Below, piece by piece: positions 18,210 to 27,333 of a stretch of 64,000 bases of DNA (positions within the stretch are counted from its first letter, which is position 1; each line of letters opens with the position of its first letter). The translations under genes were made by a program, and so were the position numbers. Source of the DNA: Streptomyces mangrovi (GTDB lineage: Bacteria; Actinomycetota; Actinomycetes; Streptomycetales; Streptomycetaceae); the NCBI RefSeq assembly GCF_900114215.1, contig NZ_FOSG01000010.1, forward strand, positions 62,001 through 126,000, given 5' to 3'. The notes beneath the pieces are model-generated. The model saw nothing but the letters and a program-made list of their open reading frames with translations, had not been told where the DNA came from and did no database searches.

Positions 18210-19967
18210 CTACGCGGCGGCGCGGAACCGCTCGTCCAGGACGCGCGCCACCGTGCCGGGGTGGGTGAGCTGGGGGTAGTGCCCGGCTCCGGGGACGGCG
18301 ACGACCGGGTGGGGCGACGGGTGGGTCAGGGGGTCGGCCGCGCCGGCCACCAGGGTGACGGGGACGGGCACGTCCCGCAGTTCGCGGCGCAGCGAGGCCC
18401 GGTCGGCCTCGGCGGCGCGCAGCGCCGCGAGTACGCGTGCGGCCCCGCGCGGCCGGTGGAGGGCGGCCGCCGCGCTGTCGATCGCGGGACCGGGCGGGAC
18501 GTCCAGGGCCCCGGCGAGGTCTGCGGGCGTGACGCGGCGCAGGGCGGAGGCCCTGAGCCGGAGGGGATTTCGGCGGCCGGAAGGTTCCCGCAGGAAGGCC
18601 GGCGCGATCAGCACCAGGCCGCGGACGCGGTCGGGGTGGCGCCGGACGTAGCGCAGTGCGGGGCCGCAGGCCAGGGAGTGCGCGGTCAGCAGCGGCCGGG
18701 TGGCCAGGGGCCGCATGAGCCCGGTCAGCCAGGCGTCCATCCCCTCGCCGCTCGGACCGGAGCGGCCCAGGCCGGGGAGATCGGCCGCCAGCGCCGGTCC
18801 GCCGAGGCGCCCGGTGACCTCGGTCCAGGAGTCGGAGTCCAGGGGCAGCCCGTGCAGCAGTACGTGGTCCGGCCGGTGGCGCTCTCCCACGAGCCAGGTG
18901 CGGCTGTCGGCGACCTGGTGGAAGCCGTACGGCCGCGCCGGCGCGTCGGCGGCGCCGAAGCGGGTGGCGACCAGGTGGTCGGCCCAGCCGCGCAGCGCCT
19001 CCTCCACCGGGGGTATGCGCAGTCCGTGGGCGCGTGCGAACGCGGTGGCGGACCGGGTCGGGTAGCGGTCCGCCGACAGGAACGACAGGGTCTCGGGGTC
19101 CGCGCGGGTGATGCGGCGGGGCAGCAGGCGCAGCAGGGGCACGGGCACGCGGCCCCGGGGCGGCCGCGTGCCGGTGTGCCGGGCCAGGAGCGCGATGAGT
19201 CCGGGCAGCTTCGGGGTGTCGTCGTCGAGTATCCAGTAGGCCTCTCCCGCGGCTCCGGGATCCTCGGGGACGGTGGCGAGGAAGCGGGTCAGATGCTCCA
19301 GGGTCACCACGGGCAGGAAGGTGCGGGCGTTGCCGGGGACGGCGTGCAGGCTCCCCCGCCACAGGTCGCCGACCAGCGAGGCGAGGCCGATGAACTGACC
19401 CGGGCCGATGACGGTGGCCGGGTTGGCGATGGTCAGGGGCACACCCAGTTCGGCGGCCCGGACGCGCACGGCGGTGTCGCCCTCGCGCTTGGAGGACTCG
19501 TACGCGCCGAGCCGGCCGGGGTCGTCGGCTCTCCTCCCGGCGCCGGCCTTTCCGGCCGCGCCCTTCTCGGCCGCGCCCTCTCCGGCGCTGACGCGGTAGC
19601 CGCTCAGGTGGACGAGGCGGCGCACGGAGTCCCTCGACGCGGTCCAGTCGAGGACGTTCAGCGCTCCGGTGACGTTGACGGCCCGCGCCTGCTCCGGGTC
19701 GAGTCCGAAGGCGAAACGGGCCGCGCAGTTGTAGACGTCCCGCACATCGCGCAGACCGTCCGGGGGCAGGCCGAGGCCGGGGCGGGTGATGTCGGCGGTC
19801 ACGACGGTCAGCCGGCCGGTGTCGGCTCCCGAGGCGCGCAGCCACGACAGCAGAGGCTCGGCGGGGCCCCGTACCGCGGCGGCCACATGGCGGCCCCGGC
19901 CGAGCAGTTCGGCCACGAGCGCCCGCCCGATGAAGCCGGCGGCGCCGAAGACGATGGAATCGGTCAA
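18210..19967 (-). CDS. NAD-dependent epimerase fused to alpha/beta hydrolase
   Basis: A 585-residue two-domain protein starting at a rare TTG with AAGGAG seven bases upstream. Residues 1-~350 are an extended short-chain dehydrogenase/epimerase: FGAAGFIGRALVAEL for NAD(P), then AYESSKREGD with the YxxxK pair. Residues ~365-585 are an alpha/beta hydrolase: HGLPLDSDSW oxyanion region, nucleophile motif AHSLACG, acid region LVAGAADPL, final GAGHYPQL histidine. A palindromic operator just upstream matches one in front of the TetR gene, so it is probably repressed by that TetR protein. The substrate is unknown; a lactone or ester whose alcohol or ketone is then oxidised would suit both domains. Confidence 0.8.
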   Translation of the reverse strand: MTDSIVFGAAGFIGRALVAELLGRGRHVAAAVRGPAEPLLSWLRASGADTGRLTVVTADITRPGLGLPPDGLRDVRDVYNCAARFAFGLDPEQARAVNVTGALNVLDWTASRDSVRRLVHLSGYRVSAGEGAAEKGAAGKAGAGRRADDPGRLGAYESSKREGDTAVRVRAAELGVPLTIANPATVIGPGQFIGLASLVGDLWRGSLHAVPGNARTFLPVVTLEHLTRFLATVPEDPGAAGEAYWILDDDTPKLPGLIALLARHTGTRPPRGRVPVPLLRLLPRRITRADPETLSFLSADRYPTRSATAFARAHGLRIPPVEEALRGWADHLVATRFGAADAPARPYGFHQVADSRTWLVGERHRPDHVLLHGLPLDSDSWTEVTGRLGGPALAADLPGLGRSGPSGEGMDAWLTGLMRPLATRPLLTAHSLACGPALRYVRRHPDRVRGLVLIAPAFLREPSGRRNPLRLRASALRRVTPADLAGALDVPPGPAIDSAAAALHRPRGAARVLAALRAAEADRASLRRELRDVPVPVTLVAGAADPLTHPSPHPVVAVPGAGHYPQLTHPGTVARVLDERFRAAA

Positions 19968-19979
19968 CGCAACTCCTTA

Positions 19980-19993
19980 GTAGACTGGTCTAC
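19980..19993. promoter_or_regulatory. TetR operator upstream of the epimerase/hydrolase gene
   Basis: GTAGAC-TG-GTCTAC, a perfect 6-bp inverted repeat, lies directly upstream of the AAGGAG of the TTG-started gene. The same half-site recurs before the TetR gene at 20652. Confidence 0.7.
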
Positions 19994-20075
19994 ATATTTT
20001 TTGCGCAGCGGAGGCCGCCGGTCCGTGTTCGTGCGGGCCGGCGGGAAGTGCTCTTCTCCGGTCCTTCCGTTCAGG

Positions 20076-20642
20076 TCACAGCAGGGACGCGATCGAGTGC
20101 GCCGCCCGGTCCAGGGGCTCGCGGCTGCGGTGCGCCTTGGCCAGCACCAGCGCGCCCTCGATCAGGCACAGCACCGTGGTCGCGGCCTGGCCGGGTGCCG
20201 GATGGCCGTCCGCGGCCAGGCGCTCGGCCAGGGCCGCCTCCCAGGAGCGGTACACCTCCGAGCACGCCTTCTGCAGCTCCGGACTGGTGGCGGCCATCTC
20301 CAGGGCGACCGTGGCGACCGGGCACCCCTTGCGCCAGCCGGACTCCTCCAGCCTGTGGGCCAGGAGCCCGACGAGGGCGGTGAGCATCTCGGCCGGACGG
20401 CGGTGGGCGGCGTCCTCGCCGAGGTCCGCCATCAACCGCGCGATCTCCCGGCCGCCCTGCCGTACGGACTCCTCGACGAGCTGGTCCTTGCCGCCGGGGA
20501 AGTGGAAGTACAGCGATCCCTTCGGGGCGCCGCTCGCGGCCACCACCTGGTTGAGGCCCGCGCCGAAGTAACCGCCCGACTCGATGAGCCGCTGTGCCGC
20601 GTCCAGAAGCCGGCCGCGTGTCTCCTCGCCCTTCTGACCCAT
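20076..20642 (-). CDS. TetR/AcrR-family repressor
   Basis: A 188-residue protein with an N-terminal TetR helix-turn-helix (residues ~8-50; GYFGAGLNQVVAASGAPKGSLYFHFPGGKDQL), i.e. the typical G-(S/T)-LY-HF end of the recognition helix. The C-terminal ligand domain is of the YxaF/LmrA-like type. It is encoded between two copies of a GTAGAC-N2-GTCTAC palindrome, one in front of itself and one in front of the epimerase/hydrolase gene downstream on the same strand. This supports autoregulation and control of that enzyme. The divergent NmrA gene may be part of the same regulon. Confidence 0.88.
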   Translation of the reverse strand: MGQKGEETRGRLLDAAQRLIESGGYFGAGLNQVVAASGAPKGSLYFHFPGGKDQLVEESVRQGGREIARLMADLGEDAAHRRPAEMLTALVGLLAHRLEESGWRKGCPVATVALEMAATSPELQKACSEVYRSWEAALAERLAADGHPAPGQAATTVLCLIEGALVLAKAHRSREPLDRAAHSIASLL

Positions 20643-20651
20643 GCGGAGAAA

Positions 20652-20665
20652 GTAGACCGGTCTTC
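20652..20665. promoter_or_regulatory. TetR operator in the tetR/nmrA divergent promoter
   Basis: GTAGAC-CG-GTCTTC, one mismatch from a perfect inverted repeat, lies 10 bases upstream of the TetR ATG in the divergent region facing the NmrA-type gene. Confidence 0.65.
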
Positions 20666-20820
20666 TTATTTTTGCAAGCGGCGGCCGGGTGGCCGTCCGG
20701 AGGGGCGGCCCCTGTCTGCGGCCCCTGTCTGCGGCCCGTGCCCGCGTACCGAGACGATCGCGTATGAACGTGAGCCCGGCAGCCATGGAGCGTCCGCCGG
20801 GCGCGGACTTCAATGAATCC

Positions 20821-21648
20821 GTGAACACCCAAGGAAACGAAACCGCACCCATCCTCGTCGTCGGCGGCACCGGCAAGACCGGACGGCGGGTGGTCGACCG
20901 CCTCCGGGCGCTCGGCCGCCCCGCACGGCCCGTCTCCCGTGGCAGCGAGGTTCCCTTCGTCTGGGAGGACGAGAGCACCTGGCAGGCCGCGCTGGAAGGG
21001 GCCCGCACCGCCTATGTGACCTACTACCCCGACCTCGCCTTCCCGGGGGCGAAGGAGGCCGTCGGGCGGTTCGCGGCCTTCGCCGTCGAGCGGGGGGTGC
21101 GCCGCCTGGTGCTGCTCTCCGGCCGGGGCGAGGAGGGCGCCGTCGCCAGTGAGGAGGCGCTCAAGGCCTCCGGCTGCGACTGGACCGTGGTGCGGGCCGA
21201 CTGGTTCAACCAGAACTTCAGCGAGGACTTCTTCCTCGACCCGGTCCGCTCGGGCGAACTGGCGCTGCCCGCCGGGGACGCCGTCGAGCCCTTCGTGGAC
21301 GCCGACGACATCGCCGACGTCGTGGTCGCCGCCCTCACCGACGACCGGCACATCGGCGAGACCTACGAACTGTCCGGCCCCCGGCCGCTGAGCTTCCACG
21401 ACGTGGCCCGCGAACTGTCGGCGGCCACCGGCCGGACCATCACCTACACCCCGGTCGGCGCCGACGACTACCGTGCGATGCTGCGGGAGGCGGGCGCGCC
21501 GGAGGAGTTCGCGGACCTCTTCACCCTCATCACCGACGGCCGCAACGCCGGCGTGGTGCACGGCGTCCGCGAGGTGCTCGGGCGGGAGCCCAGGGACTTC
21601 TCGCAGTACGTCAGGGAGACCGCGGCCACCGGGATCTGGGACGCCTGA
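20821..21648 (+). CDS. NmrA-like NAD(P)-binding protein
   Basis: From the GTG at 20821 the protein has 275 residues; ATGs further upstream are in frame but lead into sequence unlike the family. It starts with the NmrA-type dinucleotide motif (ILVVGGTGKTGRRVVDRL). The central SGRGEEGA and WTVVRADWFNQNF segments are typical of NmrA/azoreductase-like ergot-alkaloid-type reductases. Such proteins bind NADP and act as reductases or redox-sensing regulators. It is divergent from the TetR gene, with a TetR palindrome between them, and is followed 21 bases later by an AraC regulator. Confidence 0.8.
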   Translation: MNTQGNETAPILVVGGTGKTGRRVVDRLRALGRPARPVSRGSEVPFVWEDESTWQAALEGARTAYVTYYPDLAFPGAKEAVGRFAAFAVERGVRRLVLLSGRGEEGAVASEEALKASGCDWTVVRADWFNQNFSEDFFLDPVRSGELALPAGDAVEPFVDADDIADVVVAALTDDRHIGETYELSGPRPLSFHDVARELSAATGRTITYTPVGADDYRAMLREAGAPEEFADLFTLITDGRNAGVVHGVREVLGREPRDFSQYVRETAATGIWDA

Positions 21649-21669
21649 CCGAGCGGGGAGACGAGCGCT

Positions 21670-22674
21670 GTGGACACGATCGGCGGACTGCTGGGGAGCC
21701 CCCGGGCCAGAGGCGCCTTCCTGCTGAAGTCGGTGTTCAACCCGCCGTGGGGGCTGCGCGTCGAGGACCGCGCGCCCCTGTCGCTGGTCACCGTGCTGCA
21801 CGGCTCGGCGTGGGTGCTGCGCGAGGGCGGCGAGCCGGCGCGGCTGGCGGCCGGGGACGTGGCGGTCCTGCGCGGGCCCGAGCCGTACACGCTCGCCGAC
21901 GACCCCGCGACGCCGCCGGGCATCACGGTCGGCCCCGGGCAGCGCTGCGGCACCACCGAGGGGGAGGACCTCACCGAGGCGATGTCCCTGGGCGTGCGCA
22001 CCTGGGGCCAGCCGCACCGCACGGGGTCGACCGTGATGCTCAGCGGCACCTACCAGGCGCCCGGCGAGGTCGGGCGCCGGCTGCTCGACGGCCTGCCCGC
22101 CCTGCTCCTCCGCCCCGCCTCGGCCGCGCGCACCCCGCTGATCGGCATGCTGGCCGCCGAGGTGGACAAGGAGGAGATCGGCCAGGAGGTGGTCCTGGAC
22201 CGGCTGCTCGACCTGCTGCTCATCGACGTCCTGCGCTCCTGGCTCGCGGAGCCCGGCACCGGCGCGCCGCCCTGGTTCCGGGCCCAGGGCGACCCGGTGG
22301 TGGGACAGGCCCTGCGGCTGCTGCACGAGCGGCCCGGCCGGCCCTGGACGGTCGCCTCGCTCGCCTCCGCCGTCGGCGTCTCCCGGGCGGCGCTGGCCCG
22401 CCGCTTCACCGAGCTCGTCGGCGAGCCGCCGATGTCCTACCTGACCGGGTGGCGGCTGACGCTCGCCGCCGAACTGCTGCGCGACCCCGAGCTGTCCATC
22501 GCCGGCGTCGCCCGGCGGGTGGGCTACTCGGGCCCCTTCGCCCTGAGCACCGCCTTCAAGCGGGAACGCGGCGTCAGCCCGCGGGAGTTCCGCCGGGGGG
22601 AGCGGCCCGGCGAGAGCGCGGAGACCTGTTCCGACGAGAGGACGGTCGTCCTCGGGGGGCCTTCCCGGGCGTGA
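21670..22674 (+). CDS. AraC-family regulator with cupin domain
   Basis: A 334-residue protein that starts with GTG 21 bases after the NmrA gene, so co-transcription is likely. An N-terminal cupin ligand-binding domain (residues ~20-200; AWVLREGGEPARLAAGDVAVLRG pattern of an AraC_binding_2/cupin_6 domain) precedes two C-terminal helix-turn-helix motifs (~220-320), including SRAALARRFTELVGEPPMSYL and IAGVARRVGYSGPFAL. Regulators of this type often control an adjacent oxidoreductase gene; the NmrA gene is the obvious candidate. Confidence 0.87.
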   Translation: MDTIGGLLGSPRARGAFLLKSVFNPPWGLRVEDRAPLSLVTVLHGSAWVLREGGEPARLAAGDVAVLRGPEPYTLADDPATPPGITVGPGQRCGTTEGEDLTEAMSLGVRTWGQPHRTGSTVMLSGTYQAPGEVGRRLLDGLPALLLRPASAARTPLIGMLAAEVDKEEIGQEVVLDRLLDLLLIDVLRSWLAEPGTGAPPWFRAQGDPVVGQALRLLHERPGRPWTVASLASAVGVSRAALARRFTELVGEPPMSYLTGWRLTLAAELLRDPELSIAGVARRVGYSGPFALSTAFKRERGVSPREFRRGERPGESAETCSDERTVVLGGPSRA

Positions 22675-23334
22675 CCTCGCCCCCGCCGCGAAAGCCGCTG
22701 CGGCGGTGAGGTGACACGGCCGGGGGGCCCGCCGCGCGACCCGGCCGAGGACTGCCCCCGCTCCGGCTCGCGAAGCTGCCGCCCCGCCGGCGGGCGAACC
22801 GTGCGTCCGGCCGGCGGGACGCCGGCACGGAAAGAGGAACACGGCGCCTCCCACCGCGAGGGCCGTGCCCGCGACGAGCGCGCCTTTACCCGTATGAAGA
22901 CCCGGAAGATTCTCCGCAAAAGCCGTCCGAAAAGCGATGCCGCCGACCGGTCCGCGCTCGCCGTCGCCCGGCCCCGCGGCATGGTCCTCACCGATGAGCG
23001 GAGAAGCAAAACGCCCAAAAGGTGAGTGACAGGGAAATATGCCCGCGATAGTGAAAAGGCTCGACTTTCCAAAAGCGGCGGCAAGATGCGCGGTGCTAAG
23101 ATCGGCGCGCTTGCTCACCAGCACCTTGATCGCCGGACCCAGGCCGCCAAGTGTGCCGTGAGGGGAAGTTCCTGACGGTGCGGAACCACCGGATCCGCAG
23201 CGGCTACGCTTGGCGGTGCTGAGCACGCAGCGGGCGCGGCGGGGGATCGCGGCGTGCCGGTGCGCTTCTGCGTTTCCCGCGATACAAGCGAAGCGCGGTC
23301 TTACTCATGGCCCCTCGTTAAACGAAGAGAGCTC
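22675..23334 (+). other. 660-bp gap before the conservon; no convincing gene
   Basis: Short frames exist here but none shows a family or a good ribosome-binding site. A GC-rich inverted repeat close to 22675-22711 (CCGCCGC/GCGGCGG) may end the AraC transcript. The part from about 22860 to 23110 is less GC-rich than its surroundings and probably holds the conservon promoter. Confidence 0.45.
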
Positions 23335-24510
23335 ATGGCACATTACTTCACGGACCCGGTCTTCTGGGTTCTGGCCGCTGTGGCGCTTGTCGCCACGGCC
23401 GTACTCCTCCTGAGCAGACGGCGCGCCCGGAAGTTGGTCAGCGATTTAACGCTGCGGAACAACCGCATTGGAGAACTGGAGAGGGATCTGGCGGAAACCC
23501 GGAAACGACTGGCCGGGGCCGAGGAGAACGCCGAGGAGGCCGCCAGGGAGGTCAGGGAGATCACCGACGGGAAGATCTCCGCGGTCCTCAAGTCCGCCAT
23601 GCAGACGCTCCGTCTCCTCGCCGGCGAGCAGCAGCTCATGCTGGACCGGCTGGAACAGGAGTACGGCGGCCACAAGATCCTGCAGTCGCTGCTGGAGGTG
23701 GACCGTGCCAACGCCCAGTTCGCCCGGCGCGCACTGGGCATCACGATCCTGTGCGGCGGGTTCCCCGGGCGGCGCAGGGAACCCGCGTCGGTCCATGACG
23801 TGATCCGCAGTGCCCAGGGGCAGATCGGTCCCTTCGACCGGGTCCAGATCCGCTCCCAGAGCAACTTCGCCATCGTCCCCGCCGCGGTGGACGGTGTCGC
23901 TCTGGCCGTCGCCGAGCTGCTCGCCAACGCCGCGAGCTACTCGCGCCCCGAGAGCACGATCGAGGTGAACCTCCAGCCCGTCCACCAGGGGCTGTGCATC
24001 GTCATCGACGACGCCGGTCCGGGCCTGAGCCCGGAGAGGAAGCAGAAGGCCGCGGAGCTCTTCTCGGGCGAGTACCGGCCCGGTCTGTCCGAACTCGGCA
24101 ACCCTCCGCAGTTCGGCTTCCCCGTGGTGGCCGAACTGGCGCGCCGCTTCGGCTTCGCCGTGGACGTCAGCACCACCTCTCCCTTCGGCGGCGCACGGGC
24201 GATCGTGCGTGTCCCCGAGGGGCTCCTGACGACGGAGTACACCGAGCGGAGGAGTACACCAGACATGGCCGCCACCCCGCGGAACACCCCTGCCGCGCAG
24301 AACTCCTCCGGCGACCGCACCGCCAACGGTCTGCCCAAGAGGGGTGAACGCAAGGCCCCCATCGCCCTCGTGCACACCACCTCCCCGGAGGCCGGCAGGC
24401 AGCCCGGGCAGAACGTGGAGTCCGCCGCCGCCAGAATGGCGGCGCTGCAGAGAGGCACGCGGACGGGGCGACAGCTCCCCGTGACGAACCAGGAAGGACA
24501 GGACTCTTGA
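23335..24510 (+). CDS. cvnA: Conservon sensor-kinase-like ATPase (CvnA)
   Basis: A 391-residue membrane protein: one N-terminal transmembrane helix (residues ~8-27), a coiled coil (~38-80), and a histidine-kinase-type ATPase domain with N-box ELLANAASYS and G1-box DDAGPGLS (~205-310). No clear phospho-accepting H-box was found, as is usual for CvnA. The C-terminal ~90 residues are Pro/Ala/Ser-rich and disordered. The ATG follows GAAGAGAG. In Streptomyces, cvnABCD encode a membrane-associated complex resembling eukaryotic G-protein-coupled signalling. The stop overlaps the start of the next gene. Confidence 0.88.
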   Translation: MAHYFTDPVFWVLAAVALVATAVLLLSRRRARKLVSDLTLRNNRIGELERDLAETRKRLAGAEENAEEAAREVREITDGKISAVLKSAMQTLRLLAGEQQLMLDRLEQEYGGHKILQSLLEVDRANAQFARRALGITILCGGFPGRRREPASVHDVIRSAQGQIGPFDRVQIRSQSNFAIVPAAVDGVALAVAELLANAASYSRPESTIEVNLQPVHQGLCIVIDDAGPGLSPERKQKAAELFSGEYRPGLSELGNPPQFGFPVVAELARRFGFAVDVSTTSPFGGARAIVRVPEGLLTTEYTERRSTPDMAATPRNTPAAQNSSGDRTANGLPKRGERKAPIALVHTTSPEAGRQPGQNVESAAARMAALQRGTRTGRQLPVTNQEGQDS

Positions 24511-24911
24511 TGCAGGAAGACCTGTCATGGATGCTCGCGAACATCCTGAAGGTGCCCGGCGCGCGGCATGCGCTGCTCGTCTCGGCGGATGGTCTCAAGC
24601 GAGGCATGACCGAGGGCCTTCACCCCGATCTGGCCGACAGGACGGCCGCGGCGATGAGCGCCCTGCAGTCGATCAGCCGCTCCACGGCGGGCTTCGTGGG
24701 CACCGACGGGGAGCAGCAGTGGCGTCAGACGGTGGTCGAGTTCGACCACGGGTGGCTGTTCCTCGTGGCGGCCGGCAGCGGGGCGTACCTGGCCGTCTCG
24801 GCCTCGACGGACGTCGACATGGAAGGGATCACCTTCCGTATGCACCAGCTCGTGCAGAGCCTCGGCGAAGAGATGACCGCCCCGCCTCGCGAGATGGCTG
24901 ATGGATCGTGA
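24510..24911 (+). CDS. cvnB: Roadblock/LC7 protein (CvnB)
   Basis: A 133-residue Roadblock/LC7 domain protein (DLSWMLANILKVPGARHALLVSADG at the N-terminus is the hallmark of this subgroup, here split over residues ~4-28). The ATG shares its first base with the cvnA stop, with AAGGACAGG just upstream. Roadblock proteins regulate small Ras/MglA-type GTPases, and the CvnD GTPase is encoded two genes on. Confidence 0.9.
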   Translation: MQEDLSWMLANILKVPGARHALLVSADGLKRGMTEGLHPDLADRTAAAMSALQSISRSTAGFVGTDGEQQWRQTVVEFDHGWLFLVAAGSGAYLAVSASTDVDMEGITFRMHQLVQSLGEEMTAPPREMADGS

Positions 24912-25282
24912 GCACTGAAGATTCGGCCTTCGAGCTGACCGGAAGATTAGTACGTCCCTACGTCATCACGGGCGGCCGTGAGATTCCCTCCGAACGGGAG
25001 TTCTCGGTGACGACACTGATCACGGCCGCCGACGACGCGCCCGACAGGTGGGTGATATCCCCGGAGAGCCGCAGCGTGCTGGAACTGTGCATGGGCGGCT
25101 ACCTCTCGGTCGTCGAGATCGCCGGGTACCTCGGCCTCCCCCTGGGGATCGTGCGCGGGCTGCTCGCGGAACTGGCCGAAAAAGGAATGATCCTGACCCG
25201 TGCTCCGGTGCCGAGCGCCGAGCGCGTCCCCAGACAACTTCTCGAGGATGTACTGCATGGCCTCCGTGCTCGATTCGCCTGA
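24908..25282 (+). CDS. cvnC: DUF742 protein (CvnC)
   Basis: A 124-residue DUF742 protein. RLVRPYVITGG and the later LSVVEIAGYLGLPLGIVRGLLAEL segment, a winged-helix-like region, fit the family. It overlaps cvnB by four bases (GTGA) and its own end overlaps the cvnD start by 26 bases, so all four conservon genes are tightly coupled. The role of DUF742 is undefined; it interacts with CvnB/CvnD in studied conservons. Confidence 0.9.
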   Translation: MSTEDSAFELTGRLVRPYVITGGREIPSEREFSVTTLITAADDAPDRWVISPESRSVLELCMGGYLSVVEIAGYLGLPLGIVRGLLAELAEKGMILTRAPVPSAERVPRQLLEDVLHGLRARFA

Positions 25283-25853
25283 CCGTGGACCGGTACACCT
25301 GGGCCGGTCCGTCCGGACGACGGTGAAGATCCTGGTCGTCGGTCACTTCGGTGTCGGCAAGACCACCTTCGTCGGCAACATCTCCGAGATCGAGCCGCTG
25401 CGCACCGAGGAACTGATCACGGAGGCCAGCACCGGGGTGGACGACCTGGCCGGCACGCCGGACAAGACGACCACCACGGTCGCCCTGGACTTCGGCCGCC
25501 TCACCCTCAGCGAGGAGCTGGTCCTGTACCTGTTCGGGACCCCCGGACAGCAGCGCTTCCAGCAACTGTGGGAGGACCTCTCGATCGGGGCCCTGGGCGC
25601 GCTGCTGCTGGTCGACCCGGAGCGGCTGGGCGAGTCCTTCCCCGTCCTGGACCTCGTGGAGCAGTACGGACTCCCGTGCGCGGTCGGGGTGAACCGCTTC
25701 GACGGATCCCCCTCCTACGCCGCCGACGAGGTCCGCGAGGCGCTCAACCTGCCCGACGGCGTACCCGTGGTTCCCTGCGACGTCCGGGATCAGGCATCCT
25801 CGGCCAACACTCTGATCACCTTCGTGGAGTATCTCCTCTCCCGCACCGACTAG
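25257..25853 (+). CDS. cvnD: Conservon GTPase (CvnD)
   Basis: A 198-residue ATP/GTP-binding protein. P-loop GHFGVGKTT (~residues 29-37), switch region GTPGQQRF (like the DxxG of Ras proteins) and NRFD in place of NKxD for the guanine base are visible. The ATG at 25257 lies inside the end of cvnC. It ends 9 bases before the first P450 gene, whose GTG has AGGAG in front, so the P450 belongs to the same transcript. Confidence 0.9.
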   Translation: MASVLDSPDRGPVHLGRSVRTTVKILVVGHFGVGKTTFVGNISEIEPLRTEELITEASTGVDDLAGTPDKTTTTVALDFGRLTLSEELVLYLFGTPGQQRFQQLWEDLSIGALGALLLVDPERLGESFPVLDLVEQYGLPCAVGVNRFDGSPSYAADEVREALNLPDGVPVVPCDVRDQASSANTLITFVEYLLSRTD

Positions 25854-25862
25854 GAGCACCCC

Positions 25863-27230
25863 GTGCAGCACCAACCGGACTACCGGCAGCCCCCGCCCGG
25901 CTGCCCCGCCCACGGCAGAGTCCCCCTGTACACACCCGAGTTCGGGATCGACCCCGACAGCTACTACAACCATCTGAGGCAGTTCGGGGCCAGCGCGCCC
26001 GTGGAGATGGCGCCCGGCGTCGAAGCGGAACTGGTGACCAGTTACGCGGCCGCGCTGCACATCCTGCAGCACCCCGACACGTTCGTCCGGGACGCACGCC
26101 GCTGGCGCGCCCTCAACGAGGGCCGCATACCGGCCGACAGCCCGGCCCTGCCCATGATGGGTTACCGGCCCAACGCCCTGTTCTCCGACGGGGCCGACCA
26201 CGCGCGGCTGCGGCAGGTGGCGACCGACGGCCTGGACACCGTGGACCCCCATCAGCTGGGGCGCCACGTGGAACAGGTCGCCGACTACCTCATCGACCAG
26301 ATCAGCGGCCGCGGTCGCAGAGCCGATCTCGTGACCGACTACGCCCAGCAGCTGCCCCTGCTGGTCTTCAGCGAACTCTTCGGGTGCCCGCCCGACATCG
26401 GCGACGACATCGTCTTCGGCGTCTCCGGCATCTTCGAGGGCGGATCCGACGCCGAGCAGGCCAATCAGATCCTCGGACAGGCCCTGCACCGGCTCGTCAC
26501 CCTCAAGCGGCGGTCACCGGGCGCCGACGTGACCTCCCAGATGCTCAAGCACCCCGCGGGCCTCAACGACGACGAGATGGTCAACCAGCTCGTCACGCTG
26601 CTGTCGGGAGGCACCGCACCGCTGACCTCCCTCATCAGCACGGGCATCGCCCTGATGCTCGGCGACGACCGGTACACGGGCACCCAGGTGCTGGTCGAGG
26701 ACGCCGTCAACGAAGTGCTGTGGAAGTACGCCCCCATCGCCAACTACGCCGTGCACTACCCCGTGCAGGACGTGGAGCTCGACGGCAGGGTCCTGCGGGC
26801 CGACGATCCCGTGGTGATCAGCTTCGCGGCCGCCAACACCGACCCCGCCGTGACCGAGAGCCGCTACGCCCTCAGGGGGCGGGCATACCTCGCCTTCGGC
26901 GCGGGCCCCCACGTGTGCCCCGCCAAGGACCCCGCCAACCTGATCGGGACCAGGGCGATCGAGAGGGTGCTCACCCGGCTGCCCGACATCTCCCTGGGCA
27001 TCGACTTCGACCGCCTGACCTGGCAGCCGACACCCTGGAGCAGAACACTCACCACCCTGCCCGTCCACTTCACCCCCGCCCCGCCGTCGGCCCGGCAGAC
27101 CCAGGCCCGTGCGCGGCAGGCTTCGGCGTCGGCCGCGGAGCCCGCCCACCACGCCGCGCCCCCCATGTCGCAGTCCCATGCGAAGGCCACGCGGTGGAGT
27201 TCCTTCCTCAAGTGGCTCACTGGAGCGTGA
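25863..27230 (+). CDS. Cytochrome P450, CYP157-like, lacking the ExxR motif
   Basis: The 455-residue protein keeps the haem-cysteine loop FGAGPHVCPA (Cys at ~residue 351). The K-helix that should read E-x-x-R reads EVLW (~284-287), so the conserved arginine is replaced by tryptophan. The I-helix has GGTAPLTS instead of the usual AGxET. Loss of ExxR is a known trait of the CYP157 family, which is encoded in Streptomyces conservons next to a CYP154-type enzyme, as here. A C-terminal Ala/Gln/Pro-rich tail of ~50 residues follows the fold. It may be a partner or sensor of the second P450 rather than a full monooxygenase. Confidence 0.88.
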   Translation: MQHQPDYRQPPPGCPAHGRVPLYTPEFGIDPDSYYNHLRQFGASAPVEMAPGVEAELVTSYAAALHILQHPDTFVRDARRWRALNEGRIPADSPALPMMGYRPNALFSDGADHARLRQVATDGLDTVDPHQLGRHVEQVADYLIDQISGRGRRADLVTDYAQQLPLLVFSELFGCPPDIGDDIVFGVSGIFEGGSDAEQANQILGQALHRLVTLKRRSPGADVTSQMLKHPAGLNDDEMVNQLVTLLSGGTAPLTSLISTGIALMLGDDRYTGTQVLVEDAVNEVLWKYAPIANYAVHYPVQDVELDGRVLRADDPVVISFAAANTDPAVTESRYALRGRAYLAFGAGPHVCPAKDPANLIGTRAIERVLTRLPDISLGIDFDRLTWQPTPWSRTLTTLPVHFTPAPPSARQTQARARQASASAAEPAHHAAPPMSQSHAKATRWSSFLKWLTGA

Positions 27231-27333
27231 TCTACGTAACAGCATGTGACGGAGGGATATTCGCATAGTCATCACGCCGTACGGGTAGGGACGGCAGGTC
27301 ATTCTGACTGCTTGTCCCGAAGGAGCCCTCAGC

